64,000 bases of DNA, taken from positions 310,001 to 374,000 of the forward strand of contig JBAJFG010000445.1 of NCBI GenBank assembly GCA_037903475.1, given 5' to 3'. The DNA comes from Ancylostoma caninum (lineage: Eukaryota > Nematoda > Chromadorea > Rhabditida > Ancylostomatidae). The notes beneath the pieces are model-generated. The model did not search any database. It saw nothing but the letters and a program-made list of their open reading frames with translations, and had not been told where the DNA came from. The position numbers and the translations under genes were made by a program. Positions 1-15,000 of the stretch are shown in pieces. Position 1 is the first letter of the stretch. The number at the start of each line of letters is the position of its first letter.

Positions 1-3000
1 CAGTTGTACGCTACCTCCAAGCTGCGAGAATTCTGGTATGGGGATAGTATGGAGAGTTTTCGAAGAGTAATGTTACGTAAATTTTTTTTGTTGCAGTATA
101 ATAGGCTGGACTGGAGGGAAAGGCGAAAATACGAGTACGCTGCTCGGGAACGAGCTAGAGCGGAACATGCTGCCGAATTGAAGGATAAAGGAGGTATCAC
201 CTGTTCGCTTCAGTCTATGCTTTTCATGTGCAGTTTTCTTCTTTTTTTTTCTGAAATATCCGAAATTCAGTGGATGACGAACTGCCTCTTTTTGTCAACG
301 AGAGCCGTACAGATCGAAGTGGGTACTTTTTTTTCTCCGTTTTCTTCCAGCTATTTCTAATTTGCTATTACCACTCATCTCGCATACATTGTTCGTTGCT
401 CATTTCAGCCTGCGAGGAAACAGTAAGCGAGAATGCTTGTCATATGCCCCCAAGTGAACACTTATTCATGGGTAGAAAATCGCGGCAAGATTTCAAGCGG
501 TACATCATTATCATTACAGTTTAACTATATTGTATACTCTCAAAAAATATTCGAAGAAAAACTGCCAGTATTTTCTGTCTTAGATATGAAGCGTTCAAAT
601 GGCGAAGGATTTACTGCCCTTTATGTCCAACTGGCTCCGATCGCTTGACCAGTGCTGTTCACTACCAGGTACAACAAGAATCATTGAAGGCGCATACTTT
701 TCAGCTGTTATTCATTCATTTATTAAATGCGTCGTTTTCTCATGGCTACGGTTCTCATTAGTGTGATTCTTTGCAGGGTCACATGTTGGAGCACCACTCA
801 TGCGCACATCTTTTTGCATGCCATTTTTGTGGACTCGTTTTCCCTTCTCTTGAGGCTCTGAAAGCTCATGATGGTTGCGAAGAATTTGCTGCAGCATTGG
901 TGCAGCGAATAAGCTCATCGGGCGAAGTAGAAGTCAGTACTTCGTTATTGTATTTAAATTTGATCATGCTATCTTCATTACTTTTAGTTCCATATGAACT
1001 TCGCCACCTTAGTCATGGTGTGTACTGATTGTGGCTCACAGCTGCTCGTTCGCTCTTCTTATATAGGGGAGTCTTCAATTGCTCACTGGAGGGAAGTCGT
1101 CAATTTCCATGTATGATATCTCGTTCTTTATGATACTTTTTTTCTAGTTTTGATTTGATCAACATGCTCTCAGATGCTCCATAATGCTGAAAAGGTGGTC
1201 CCAGTCATCATCTATTCACAAGAAGATTTCACACCTAAATTACGCTTACGAATTCAGGCAATGACATCAGTTGTTAAAGGTACAATTAAGGCACCCAGCA
1301 GTCTTTCTGTTGTCGTGTTTTTAACTAACTATTTTTCTTTAGGGGTTCAAACAGATTGTCCGTACTGTGGGAAATGCGATTTTGATAGTGTGGAAGCACT
1401 CGAAACACATTTCCTCTCTCACGAAGAAAGCGTGAAGAAGTGTTGTCCGGAATGTGGTATGCAGTTTAGTCAGGAGGGTTTCTACAGGTGAGTTGTAGGC
1501 CTACTTGTTGCCCTGGTTTTGGACGTTATTTCCCATTATCTTTTAAAATATGGCCAAATATTATTCTATCTACATAATGGGGGAGTACGAGATCATTGAA
1601 AATTTTCTAACAAGAAACCTTCGAAGGAATTCTGCAAACTGACCTAGTGATCCTGACCTGTAGGGGCGTCATTCTTAGATCCTTTGATTTGGTTTTCTCT
1701 ATTGTTTGACTGTGTTTCAATGTTTTACTGGTTGCATTCGGTAATTTCTATGATATTGCTCATTTTCCTCAAGAAGCGTGATAAATAGTATGGAATAGGT
1801 TTTTTTTTTAAATCCATTCATTACGAATTCACTATCACGTGCCTTCCTTCGATTCATCGGGTACCTATGAGAAATCTATCTATAAGTAACATTGACTGTT
1901 TCATATTCACGTAGAGGTGAAAACTTCTTTCCGCTTCATGGTAGAGGTGCAAACATCTTTCTGCTTGCAAACCACAAACTTCTTTCTGCTTCTTCCATTT
2001 ACTTCCTTCAGTTTTCCAGCGTGAACTCTTTTTATTCATTAATCAGTAGCTATATCATATGGAGAAGAAGCACCTTCTATTCCATTTAATCTATATATAA
2101 AACATAGAACCGCTCACGACACTTTTTTTCAAAAATCTGGACAGCGCGCGTGGCGCCAAATTCAAACGAGAGGAATGCATCTGTGAGCAAGATGGTGGAG
2201 CAGGGGCCTTGGAAACATGGGAGACCATCCGAATAGGGCGGAGGGCCTAGGACACTACTCATTGGATAGTACCGATACGGATATCGATTTATCGATCGAT
2301 TTTATCGATTTTTCTTAGTTCAGCTCCAATCCAAGTTGAAACGGGCATACTGGGGTAATCCACCACGCTGATCACGAATCTGAGGGCCTCTTTGCACCGC
2401 GGGTTATTGATTTATTGATTTTATTGATTTTTCACAATTTGTGCTGCAAGTTTAGCGAAACCGTACCTACAGGGGTTTTTCACCAGGCTGATCACAAATC
2501 TCAAGGCCACTTTGCACCGCGGGTTATTGATTTATTGATTTTATTGATTTTTTACAATTTGTGCTGCAAGTTTGGCGAAACCGTACCTATAGGGGTTTTT
2601 CACCACGCTGATCACGAACCTGAGGGCCACTTTGCACCGCAGGTTATTGATTTATTGATTTTTCACAATTTATGCTGGTTTAGCGAGACCGTGCCTACAG
2701 GGGTTTTTCACCACACTGATCACGAATCTGAAGACCATTTCGCACTGCGTGGTTATTGATTTATTGATCTTATTGATTTTTCGCAAGTTGTGCTGCAGGC
2801 GTGGCGGAACCGTACCTATAGGGGTTTTTCACCACGATGATCACGAATCTGAAGACCATTTCGCACTGCGTAGTCATTGATTTATTGATTTTATTGATTT
2901 TTCTCAAGTTGTGCTCCAGACGTGCCGGAACCGTACCCACAGGGGTTTTTTCACCACATGGTCACAAGAATGACAACCGTCTTGCACAGCTGCTATCGAC

Positions 3001-6000
3001 TGATTCACTAATGATCCACCAATACTCACTAGCGGTTGAATGGATGTGGATCTCAATTCTCACTTATTTAGCACACTGCTGCATATAGCCAGACAAGGCG
3101 GTTTAAATCACGTGTGCTTCAAAAACTCAAGCGGGAATCAGAATATTCGCGGCAATTACTATACCATCTCTGGTAACTGTGTAACACGAACGCAGCCCGA
3201 TCGGCGTAATGGTTCGAGTAGAAACCCTTGCAGCAATGTTCCCAATTGCTGCCATCCTCCTCACAATTGTTGTCCAGGCTTTCGTCCCTTCAGCAGCAAT
3301 TGCTGAGGGATGGCAGCCACAGAGGGGAGAATAGCAGCAAGTGGGAACAGCTGCTGCTTGAGTTTCTACTCAAACCATTACGCCGTTCAAGCCGCGTTCG
3401 TGCTACACAGTTATCAGAGTTTGTGCACGACCATCATCGATTGGTTCTATCGATTTTTTCGTGAGTATGTCTCTAGCTTGGTGGAACGCAGTTCACTGGG
3501 GTTGTCTGGCATGCTGAACATAAGTAAAATCTTAAGCGCAGTAGACCCTTGGAGAAACATTGACGAAATCAATGAATTAGGCTATGTATGAAAATTATCG
3601 CGCCATGAACGAAGACAGTTTTTTGTTTTAATATTTCGAGTTTCAAACCTACGTTTCAACCAGTACGATAAGCCATTTTTAACATCGAGCAACTAGTTTT
3701 GTGGAAGTGTTAGGTTTCAGGTCTCGTTGGTTCTCTGATATTTCTGTGGAGTGTAGTAGTTGATGCTAGATATTGATAGGCTTTCAGTATATAATATTAT
3801 CTCTGAATAATTGTTAGTTGTATTTTTATACGAAACGAAATCTTCTTGTAGTGTTATTGTTTTCAGGGAGCACCTTTTATCACATTTGGGTACCAAGGCT
3901 TGCTATCTTGCTGTACATCTGTCTCGAGTGTGCACATTCATAACGGTATGTCATTAGCTTGTTGTGTTCAATAATACAATTATAAAAACCCTTCAGGGTG
4001 GAGTTCCAAGTTGTGGGCCAAATCTTACGGCTGGTAGTGGAGTCATATACGGCGGTATCTCTTCGGCTGTTTTCAGTTCTAAACTGCGATTGGTAAAAAG
4101 TTTTGATTGATTTTTATTTTGTTTTAAAAAGGTTCCTTTTTCATGGTTCTATTCTATTCTATTCTATTTATTACGCTTCTTAATGAAGACGTACAAAGTA
4201 TATAAAATTAGCAACTCTAAAGCAATAAAACCAGTACAACATCAAAAACTCAGCATGTAAAAATGAAAACAGAACACTGCATGAGGGAACAACAATAATG
4301 AACACGGCACAGTCTACCTCTGTGGCCCGAGTAATTATCATGGGCCAAGCAATTTTCTCGCCATAATACGTTTAAACTGACCGAAAGTTGATGGGATTAC
4401 GACGTCTTTTGTTGATTTTAAGTAAGCTGGACACGCTCTAATCGCAGAGGAATGTATTCTGAGCTTAGTCCTACCCCGCTGGTAGAACAACTTCCTATTT
4501 CCTCCTCGGGTACAAGAAGAGACAATTGTGAGAAGCTCTGAAGAGATGTGAGGTCCCGAAGAATTCAGAAGCTTGTAGATCATGCATACATCAAATAGCC
4601 TACGGCAGGACTCAAGTGAAGGAAGTTCGAGATAGGCGTTTCTTAGTTTAGCTTCGGGGATCCTACTATATAAAAGAAAAAAAATCAGAAAAATCCACTC
4701 TGTGGTTTTAAATGAAGCCTAAACCCTTGACCGATTCCACCTCTCGAATCCTGTAGTTGCCAACGTGGTACGGAAATGACAAATAATGGTCAAGATTCAT
4801 ATGCATGAACTGCATCTTTTCCGGTGCCTGCGGAAGTTGCCATAGTTTTGAATTATTTTATATCAAGGAACACGTTGATACATGGGAGTCCGTGACGGTG
4901 AAGAAAAAGGTCAACAGACGAGGTCGGAAGCGTAAAGCTGGTCCTGCCTACAAGAAAGATCCAGACGAATTGGAGGAAGATCCACTTCCGACAAATGAGA
5001 CTGCTCTCAAGCTCAGGAGGCTTTTGGTACGTTTATTGAAGATCTTATAAGAGATCATCTCCATATATGAAGTGCTTCCGTGAAGAAGTATAGTCATTTG
5101 AAATGATTTGTTCTTAAGTTAGATTTTAAAAGCTGTTGCGGAAAATTCAGCGCTATGTCGGTAACTAAGTATTTCCAGCCTGACTAGCTTGTTACTCTGC
5201 TTTTTATCTTATTTCTCAAGATGCATAATCCAAACTTTTATTTACTATGTTTCAGGGCGATTCCTTCGATCCAGAAAATGTTTTGAGAGTGAATAGTTTT
5301 TTCTACTCTGCAATTAATTCCAAGGATGAATCGGTGTGTTAGCTTTATGCGACTGTCCCTTGTTTAGATTTAGTAGTGTTTTTGTAGGAAGAATCGTCTA
5401 CACCGTACAATCTACACAGCGAATTTCACTCTTTTGTCGAAGAATCGCCGTCTGAAACAGGCACAAAGTTGGCAGACGACATTTCACGACGCTTTTCACG
5501 GAATTGCAGACTTGCTGGCGGGAAAGCTTTGTCGAAGAAACACAGCCCCTCACATAGAGGTCTCTTCTCAGAGTTGGTGCCCATTTTCAATTCATTTCTT
5601 AAAAACACGTCCGTTTTTCACTTTTTAATCAGGGTTCTCATGTGCCGACGCTGCCACTGTTTGTGTTTGGGTGTCAAAACAATGCAATCTCATCTTTCAC
5701 GTTGCTGTCCAGAATTACAATGTGAAGAGGATAAATCTGCCCCGTATGACCTCGAAAATGGCTTACTGGTACGTTTTTGACTTTCTCTTCGGTCCAGTTT
5801 CTTGTTTATTATGTGGACTTTTCCATTTGCGTTATTTCTATTGGTTCTTTTTCGATAGTCTACGTTAAGTTAACAGAGTTAACAAGGATACTGGTCTAAA
5901 GTGACCTTGCGCGATGCTCTAATGCGTCCTTCAAAGCAGTCCCACCTTTTTTTCCCTTAACCCATTGAACCGCGCGCGTTTCCGCGTATCTGGCGCGTGG

Positions 6001-9000
6001 GACCAACGCCCCTTCCAGACAAACGCTTCTGGATTTCACTAAGCCCGAAAGAAGTTTGTGAAAGGTGTTTTGAGTGCAGTAAGGGAGTGTCCAGTGATTA
6101 TACACTTTCGTATGGCTCTAGCCTGACGAATGAGGAAGTGCAGAACGTAACGAACGTGCTTCTATGTAGGAAATGTGGCTTTTATGCAGATTCCATTCAC
6201 TACACAAAAAATGTGGAGCAATCTTCCTCGATTTCAAAATCTCATCCTATCCATGGTATTTGTCGCAATAAAGGAGAACTCATTCTTGAACCACAATTCT
6301 TTGAGACCTGTTCAGGAAATACTATACCCATTTATGGAAATACTGCAAAATAGTTCGAAAATAAGCTCCAGTGCCTGCTAAGAAGGGCGCGGCTCACCGG
6401 TGAGCTGCGCGCTCCCACGCGACAAAAAAAGCGCGGCTCACCGGTGAGCTACGCGGTCGTCAATGGGTTAATCGTACAGCGAATCTATGGAACGAGGCAA
6501 TTACGTAACATACGTAAGGAAGCAAGGGGCACTTCTCCAGTGCTTGCTAATTCGGTTTCTAGTTATTTCCTGCATGTGATTCACTAGCACTGTGTATTGG
6601 AGTGGATATGGGAACGCTCTCTTTTCTCGCTGCTGCTATACTCCCCAAAGAGTATAGCGGTTTATGTCGCTGCTTTGGCACTGTTTTTGGTAAACACGGC
6701 CTTGCCGCTGCTGTCAACGGCAACTAATCAATGTGAACCAAAACCAAAACCAAAACATCGCCGTTTGAATCTCATGATGTTTGACTTTTTGTTTCCTGAA
6801 GTCAAATGCACTCAAAAAAGAGTGTTACCGTTCCGAAAAAACATATTTGGTACGTTAGCATATGTTTCATCTTTTTCGAGTGCCAAAATTAAAACGCCAG
6901 CTATTCTGGATCCACTGTTGTTCTGTATGTTTACTGTGGTCGAACCTAATTGTTATTTTCTTGAATCATCTGTTATTTTCATTATCATAATTTTCTTAGT
7001 GAAATTTCAGGTGTTTTGTGTTTACGCTGGCAAAGGGGTACCTAACACCCGTATTGAGTGTTGGGAATGCTCTTCTACAGTTTGTTCTGTTATTGGCTTA
7101 CGTATTCATATGGTTGTGGACCATGGGATTTTCATGAGAGTTGAGGGAGAAATATCTACGCCCACAGGTTGCTCGATTATTACCATTAATTTCAGTCATT
7201 TCTTCTGGCTTGCAATAAGCGAAACGTTCAGATTTGATAGCTGATCTACCACCATTCTTCACAGCCACGACACGTGCCATAAATAAGGAAATAGGTCTCA
7301 CGGAGAACGGTTCTCTTCCTGTGAATCTTGAAGAACGACGAAAGGAGGCTCTTTTGAAAAAGATCAGATCAAATCAGGTTGGTTTTTTTTTTCATGATGG
7401 AAACTAATACAAATCATTACACCCTTAACAATTTCATCACTTTCTTCGCAATTTATCGACAGGCCTTCCTCTTTTGACAATTCCAATGAAATTTAAGAAA
7501 AAGTGTGCCGTTGCATTTACTTTTGATGCGTTTTATTCATGCTATGCTTATTTCTCCACAATTTCATCTCCTTTTCCAGACCGTTCCTTCCGATGGTACC
7601 CCTCAATTTCGCCCACCAAGTTCTACATCGTCCATCACATCTTGCCCTACTAAAGTTCCGACATCAAACGCGAATCCTACTCCTACTGCTCGTACTTCAA
7701 CTCCACCCTTAGTACTTCTAGACGAAGCTCCACCACCATCCATCCAAATACTGGATTACGTGGATTACATGGAACCTCAGTCCGTTCAAATATTGGACAG
7801 TCAAAAGCGGCACTCTCCAGTTAACGCTTGTCAATCCACAGAGGTGACTATTGATGAAAACGACGCTGAGCATGCGAACAAGAGCATGGATTCTGCCAAT
7901 GTTTTGAACAATGAGGGAGTTCCCGATGTAGAGGATGTTCAAGTTTGCGAAGTTTCCGGAATTTCTACTGATGCCTACAATCAAGGTGCTGCGATTGCAG
8001 AAATCATTTCGTTGAGAACCGCTGACATTATTTGTTTAGACGAAATAGACGGAAACAAACCTACTTCATCATTCTCGCTGCCCAAGTCATCTTCGGCTAA
8101 CAACGTGTCACTTGAATATGGTAGCTTTTCATACTACACAAGATTTTCCATTATTTTTTTTTGTTTTGGTGCAATAGCCAGCAAAAATTCTGTGGTCGTA
8201 GTTTGCATATCAATGCTTCCACTCTTGAGTCATCCCTCAACATTTTTTTTTATTTGAAGGTGATCCATGCAATGCTACAACAACGGAAGTAACACAAATT
8301 GACGATTCTGAGGTATGTGGCACGGTTTTATTCATTTTTCTCACTTTATCCTTCTGTTTAGTTTTTTTTTCGCTGTTCTTATTTGTCTCCGATTTCTTTA
8401 AAATGACGTGCACCAAAAATGCTCTCCACATCTCAGTGGTAACAACTGCTCAAAATAAGGTTCTTCTTAATATACTGTAGATTTTAAAAGTACGCGTTAG
8501 TCCATCTGCTTCTGAAAGTAATATGTTTTGAATGTTGGATGTTGCCGATGCATATTAGTGCCTATTTCCGATTTCCGGAATGGATAAATCACGGACAAGT
8601 TAGATCAGTTAACAGCAACGCCTTATTGGCGATTAGCAGCTTCATGCTCTGCCATTATACTCTACGAAAAGTGTACCACTTTGTATTTGAATCTCACTCG
8701 ATTTTAATACTTCCACTGAGCATGGACCCTCAGCATACCATACTTCAGGTCGAGTAGGAGGGGGGAGGTTGCATGGCATGATCTAGAAATCGGCTTAAAG
8801 CATGCAGCAGCAAAACCGATGGCTACTTGCAAGACGTCATCTTAATAGCTTCAAAAAATAGTCTTTTCTGCCTCCAGAAGGGAGTAGAAATTTGGAGTAT
8901 TTCCAAACCAATCTATCATTATTATCGTTCTTTGAGATGAGGTTGGTTATCTGGGTGCAATTTATAGCTCTGTTCCCGTTCACGACTTCCTCAACGAATT

Positions 9001-12000
9001 CTTATCTGTTCGGTGTTGTTCGAATTCCGCTCATATAGAGACTTTTCAGGAAGCTCAGGAATGCGAATTTTGCGGGCTTACGCTGCGCTCTTATGCTTCT
9101 CTGAGAAGGCACTATGAGTTGCATCCGTAAGTCCTAGGTTTCTGCTTTTAGTTTGTGTTATCCCTCACGCTAAGACTGCCATTTAAAAATCATTGGGCAG
9201 AAGCAAACTTTATTTAAAAGTCTAAGTCTTTAAAAAACATTTGATTAACTTTTTAGTTATTTTATCATACTTATTTAACCTTTTTTGCCTCATTTTCAGG
9301 GAAATAACAAATATTTGTTACTTGTGCGATCCTCCTCATTCCGCGTTGGATACTCCAGAATTATACTCAAATCACATCCATACAAAACATACAACACCAC
9401 CGCATTTGAGTAAAGAGGTACGTTGGCGGGTAAATTTTGCCACTGCTGACATTCGTCGTCTACCTCTTCACATGTTTATATTCTGTTAGCTCAGCTTCAT
9501 TGTGTTCATCATTCAGGATGGGATTGAGTATGCAGTGTGCTCTTTTTGTGATTTCCAAGTTCGGAAATCTCGAGTGATGTGTCATTTGATCTCGGAATGT
9601 TATATGGCACCATGTCCTCTTTGTGGTGACAAGCTTAACCGAAGAAATGATAGAGTCACTCACAGGAAAATGCACAAGGATGTCTTCGATAGGTGAGTCC
9701 ACTACTGCATAGTCTGTCTGAGGATCTTTTCGTACTTTCGCCGCTGCCGCCTGTAGCCAACTATAACGTCGCCCTGGCCTTCCTTATCTTAATAATGGGC
9801 GACTTTAGCGGCGGCAAAAGTATGGGAAGTTTTATTCCCTGACTCAAGCCAGCTTTTTTTAAACATACCCTGCTTTGCTTTTCATTTTTTTTTGTCGTTT
9901 CTAGGTTTATGTGTGATTGTCGGCGTGGATTTTCACACTTTCCTGCCTTTATGGAGCATCAGTGCCGCACAAGAACATTGCCAACTGTGACTTGCACCGC
10001 TTGCAATAGGAAGTTTGTTGGCACATTGACCGGCGGTCGCGCCAAGGTGTTGAACGACAGCGCTGATCACTTCATAGTGAGTTAATCTGTTCCTTTTCGT
10101 TCGGGCTTGATTTGAGAACACTGCTCTCTCTCTCTCCCTCCCTCTTCCTTTCAATTTGTAGTGCGAACTTGATTGAGTGCCAACACTTAATGCCGATAAC
10201 GGTGCACTATTCTACTTCTGTTTCTTAGGCAGTTTCAAGAATGATCATTAACCCCTGAGCTTTCGGTATGACTGATTTTTACATACGGCTGGCTGTATGT
10301 GGAATTCTACATCTTTCTATGTTCTTCGCGCTCCATTTTCGTTATTTTTGCGGTTATTTTCTATGATGTTGTATGTACGTTTTCCTCTGTATTGTTACTT
10401 TTGTAAATATTATGTTTCAGAAAAAACACACCGAGGAACTTCATTGCCTGGTGTGCAAAAATGAGCCACTTGAAGCTCTACGGGAGCATGTCTTGAGCCA
10501 CTTAACGGAGTCTTCCGAAGTATGCGTGCCGCAACGGGCCCTCTTTGGCTGTAGGAATGTGGAAGTTTTCTTGGATGTAAGTTTGTAGTATGGAGGAAAA
10601 GCTAAGGCCATTCGAATTTTTTTTTATATCTTATTAAATGTGTTCAGTGAAATTTTCTTGTTCACTGTTTCATCACAAATGAGAAGCATTCAGACGATGG
10701 AGGAGAACTTGCGCACTGGTCTCCATAGCCTCTCAAACGATAAAAGACGAAGCAAGAGACTGCGTGGGTCCGCATCTGGTTTGGAACAAGGTACCTAACA
10801 TTTCTATGTTGTCCCTCAAACACACACATATACTTCATGTTAAATTCAAAGGAAAAAAACAATTGAATTGTTATGTTACCCTCTTATTTTGTCTTCTCGT
10901 CCTACCTTCATCGTTCTACAGATGCTGTTGAGACAACGGACGCATCAGATGCCGATTCGGCGCCATCGTTATCTCTTGAAGAAATTCCCACAGAGGACGA
11001 CGTACTACATATGGAAATACTACAGGAGCCGCAATTGTCAGTATCTTCCAGATGTTTTTTTTTTTCACTACAATTCCATCTTGGCCTCTACAGGGATGAT
11101 TTCCAACCAAGCGAGGGTAGCAATTCACGTGATGCCAATTCACCTTCTGTGCTGGAAAAACAGCGACAGGTTCTCGCCGGGCTGCTAGATGATTTAGGTC
11201 CACCTCCATCGGTTATTATAATAGAAAATGGTAAGGATTGTGATAACGCTTGAGTCCATACTTTGAATGGTTTTTTTTTCGTGCACGCAGCATTACTGTA
11301 ATCTATGTAGAAATCTGTCTTAGAAGCAGCTGTCATTCGTGAGGAAAGGGAGGAACCACCAAGTGTCGTACCAAACAGTTCTGTTGCTGACGATGGAGAA
11401 GACGATGTACTCGTCATTGATGAAACAGCTGGAGTGGGTTTTTGACAGTTTATAATCAGACGACATCACTTATTTGTATAATAACCATCGTATTTTAGCA
11501 AAGTACTGTTGGAAGATTGCAATCTCCTCCACCTACAATCTCTTCAACGTCTCCTGTGGTGCATGCTGTCAACGAAGGTGACGAAGACTGCATGATGTTG
11601 GACGTTGTTGAGTTGTACGTTTTTTTTTTCAAAATCATTTGAGTTGGGATTTAGCATTTTTCGTACATTTCCATTCATCCATATTTTTCAGGCCAACTGG
11701 CTCGATTTCACACGCTGTTGCGTCCACACGAGAGAAGAAATATAAATGTAGCATGTGTAGCGAGACATTCCTTCGTGAATCCACTTGCCGCCATCATGAG
11801 CAAACTTCACATCGTAATGATATCGTGTCAGACATTTGTGATGAGGTCCGTTTTCCCGGCTATTTTGTGGTTCTTGTGAAGAAACAAATTTTCATATAAA
11901 ATGTACGGAAAGTCAAGATAGTCAATTAATGTTGTTTGTTCTTTTGCCAGTTTGTTCCGAGTTGACCACTAAGCTGTTGAGGTCCGCACAAGCCAAACTG

Positions 12001-15000
12001 CGCTTTTATGTCAATGCTGCGAATTTCTAATACTTACGGAGCGATTAGCGGTGAAACGGGTGTGGGACTACCAGACTTCCTTTCCAAAATGTATCTGGGT
12101 GTAACAGCAGCTGCTGAGGTGCGCATGACCCAGGTCACTCCTCCCCGACGCATTGATGGTGTCTTCGTTGTGCTCTGATGCAACGAAAACTCACTACAGT
12201 TCGTTGAATCCCTTACAGTTGAGAAGTACCGCTATGGTATAAATGAAATGAACCGCAAACTTCTCTATGTGAACCCGGCGCTGGTCAGTAGAGTGGACCC
12301 AAACCTCCTACACGGTACAGTGCAACCACGTGCCGCGGCGCAGACTCTGTACAGGCTGGAACGAATACGTTAGAGAACTCTGTCTTACGTATCATAATCA
12401 GGAGACCTCTCGCTCATAGACTCGCATGGTTGAAATGAGAACATCTATCTTGCAGCCAAAGATTTGCGAACAATGGTTCTAAGCGCTATTTACAAGCTTA
12501 ATATTGAAGCACCATGTAGGGTTCGGGATTAAAGGCTTGTTATTTTTGCACCACCTAATATTTAAAAAAATGACTCATGATTAGAAAAGATCGTGATTAT
12601 CATCTTTCTGAGCACAACTTTTCCTATTCCACGATCATACGAAGCCGAAGATCGAGCTTACTTTTTCAAATTAAGATAGGCTTTCAATAATACGTACGGC
12701 TGGTTAAGGTGTATGGAGTTCCTCTGGGAATGGAATGCTGCATGTACTTATGCCAACAGTGTGCTGTTGCGTTCGAAGATCCTCAGAGGGCGCGGAAGCA
12801 TCTGGCTCAACATATGATCAAGGGGCCTGCATTGTGGGTCGTCAATTTTTCCGTATTCATTAACGTGTTTGTATTTGCCGGATTTTCCAACATGTTATTG
12901 TTGTAGTCCTTGTGAAAAGTGCAGCAGCATCTGCTTGACCGATTCCAACTTACGTGAGCATCACAAGAAGCACGACGAAGGAAAGCTTTCTTACCGTTGC
13001 TTGAGATGCACTCCTAACAAGATATATCACAGTGTTAGACCTTTTCGTTTCAGCTTTTTATTGTTTAGAAAAAGATATAGGAATTTGTGGTTTAGGAATC
13101 CGCGATGTACTTTCACCTGCACATGGAGCATAGCGTGCCAATAATTGCCTTCTGTAAAAATTGTTTGGTTGGCTCTGCAAATATGGACCGCATTTTTGCG
13201 CATGCTGTTACACGCGAGTGTTCTGGTACCAGCAAAGCAAGCCCACGTGCATCATTAGTAAGTCGTTTCTATTAATTATGTTACATATTCTACTTCCATT
13301 TTTTTGTGTGAGTAGTGAGCAATTATGTTATGAAATTGTTCAGCAAACACTATTGCGCTCACTTGGGTTCGCCATCGCTTCTGAGCTGTATTTCCAGCCT
13401 AATGATGAGGCTGCTCACAAGAAAGCGGATGTAACGAAGGTATGACTTTACACTCTCTCAAATGGATTTTGAAATCAATAACCTGTAGATTTCATTTTGC
13501 AATCAATAGATTCATGAAATCAGTTTTGCTGGTTGATTCCCGTACGGATTTCTCTATTGCATTTGCATTTCTGAATTTGAAAGCACCGAGAAAGAAAAGA
13601 ACCTTCAGTAGCTGCTGACCAAAACATTATTCATGATCCCACTGTGCACGGAACGAAACCATCAATTGCTAGTAAATTTCATCATAGAGGAATGTATCTT
13701 AATTGAGAAACATTGCGTTCACTCATTACCCATCGAACTGCTTTCGATCAAATATTTAGTCATGCCTGTGTCCAAGTAATTTTGTGGATGTTTTGCAAGT
13801 GATAGATTCCATTTTCATCTTCCTAGGAAGAGTGTGGCAATGATCATGTCATTATTTTGTTACAGGTAGCTCGAATTGCTGTGCCGACTCTTTGTAGTCA
13901 TCGAACGTTTATAACATTTGGAGACGCTTTCACAACATGTCCGGAAGATCCCTCAAGATGCCTTGGTCTAGTACGTTTAATTTATTAGTGTTAGGCATAT
14001 ATGCATGAATATCACAATTGAGGAGGGAAGGGAGCGAGAAAAGATGTGAGGCATTACAGTCATCCCAAATTTGGCCCATACTAATCTCCATATGCGCCTC
14101 GGGGGACTAGAATTAAAAAGCGTGATTCGTTTATTTTGTGTTTTTCTTTACCAAACGAACTATCTACGCATCTCCTGCGTGTGCTCCAAGGGGGGACGAT
14201 CCATTTACGAAATGATATGAAAATCCTTAGCTCTCAGTAGGTATTCGGAATAGATCGCGCTTCGCCGCCAGTTATCTCGAAATTGCGTTTTCTCGTCTTC
14301 TTTTCTAGTAGACGCGCACATGAATACAGTGAACGCCGATGGCGGTGGCGCATCCAGGGCCTTGACAAGGACGCTGCGCAGCCGCTCCGCGCGCGCCGTA
14401 ATCGACGTCTTCTGCTGCTGTTATGCCATTTCTGGCAGCTTTCCTTCCCGATTTGAAGAATTTTCGACAAAATCGGGAAGAAAAGCGCCAAGAAATAGTA
14501 TCCCACCGGCAGCCGACACCGATCCTGGCGTGCACGCAGATGGACCACCGCCATCGATATCCACTGTGTTCTTACTTGATATGTAATATTAGCTGTCAAA
14601 TAGCTATTAGCGTGATCGAGTTTTAAAGCCCGAGTCAACGCTATAGATTCGCATCTGCTTCCCTGAAAGGGCCCGCTTGGTTCGGTCATACGCATGCAGA
14701 AGATGCATGGGTCTGTTGGAACTCTCTGAGTAGGTTGGGGTTGCATAGGGAATGCAAATCATGGAGGATTGTGAGAGCCCCACTCTTAATGGCTTCAGTG
14801 CTTGATTCCCTTTTCCTCCGCATTTTGTCACCTCACAGCTGGGTATTCTTCAAAATATGCAATTCATTGAGATTTTCAAGGTCAACCAGAATCGTTGGCA
14901 TTCCTATCTCTGCGCCACAAATCGTGAAAATCCTGGTGAGATGCCAGCCAGTATGCCAGAAGGCATCGTCATAAGGAATGTGTTCTCTGAGAATATGATT

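Noticed and set aside
2280..2965. Possible hammerhead ribozyme in the 120-bp repeat (CTGATCA ... GAAAC)
   Set aside because: The catalytic core needs CUGA-N-GA; the repeat has CUGAUCA in most copies, and flanking stems do not form.
2415..3088. Repetitive frame 'F-H-H-A-D-H-E-S-E' on the plus strand
   Set aside because: It is the 120-bp tandem repeat read in frame; 120 is divisible by three.
14234..14746. Minus-strand 170-codon open frame
   Set aside because: Overlaps a MITE and intron sequence; rich in R and C from base composition.
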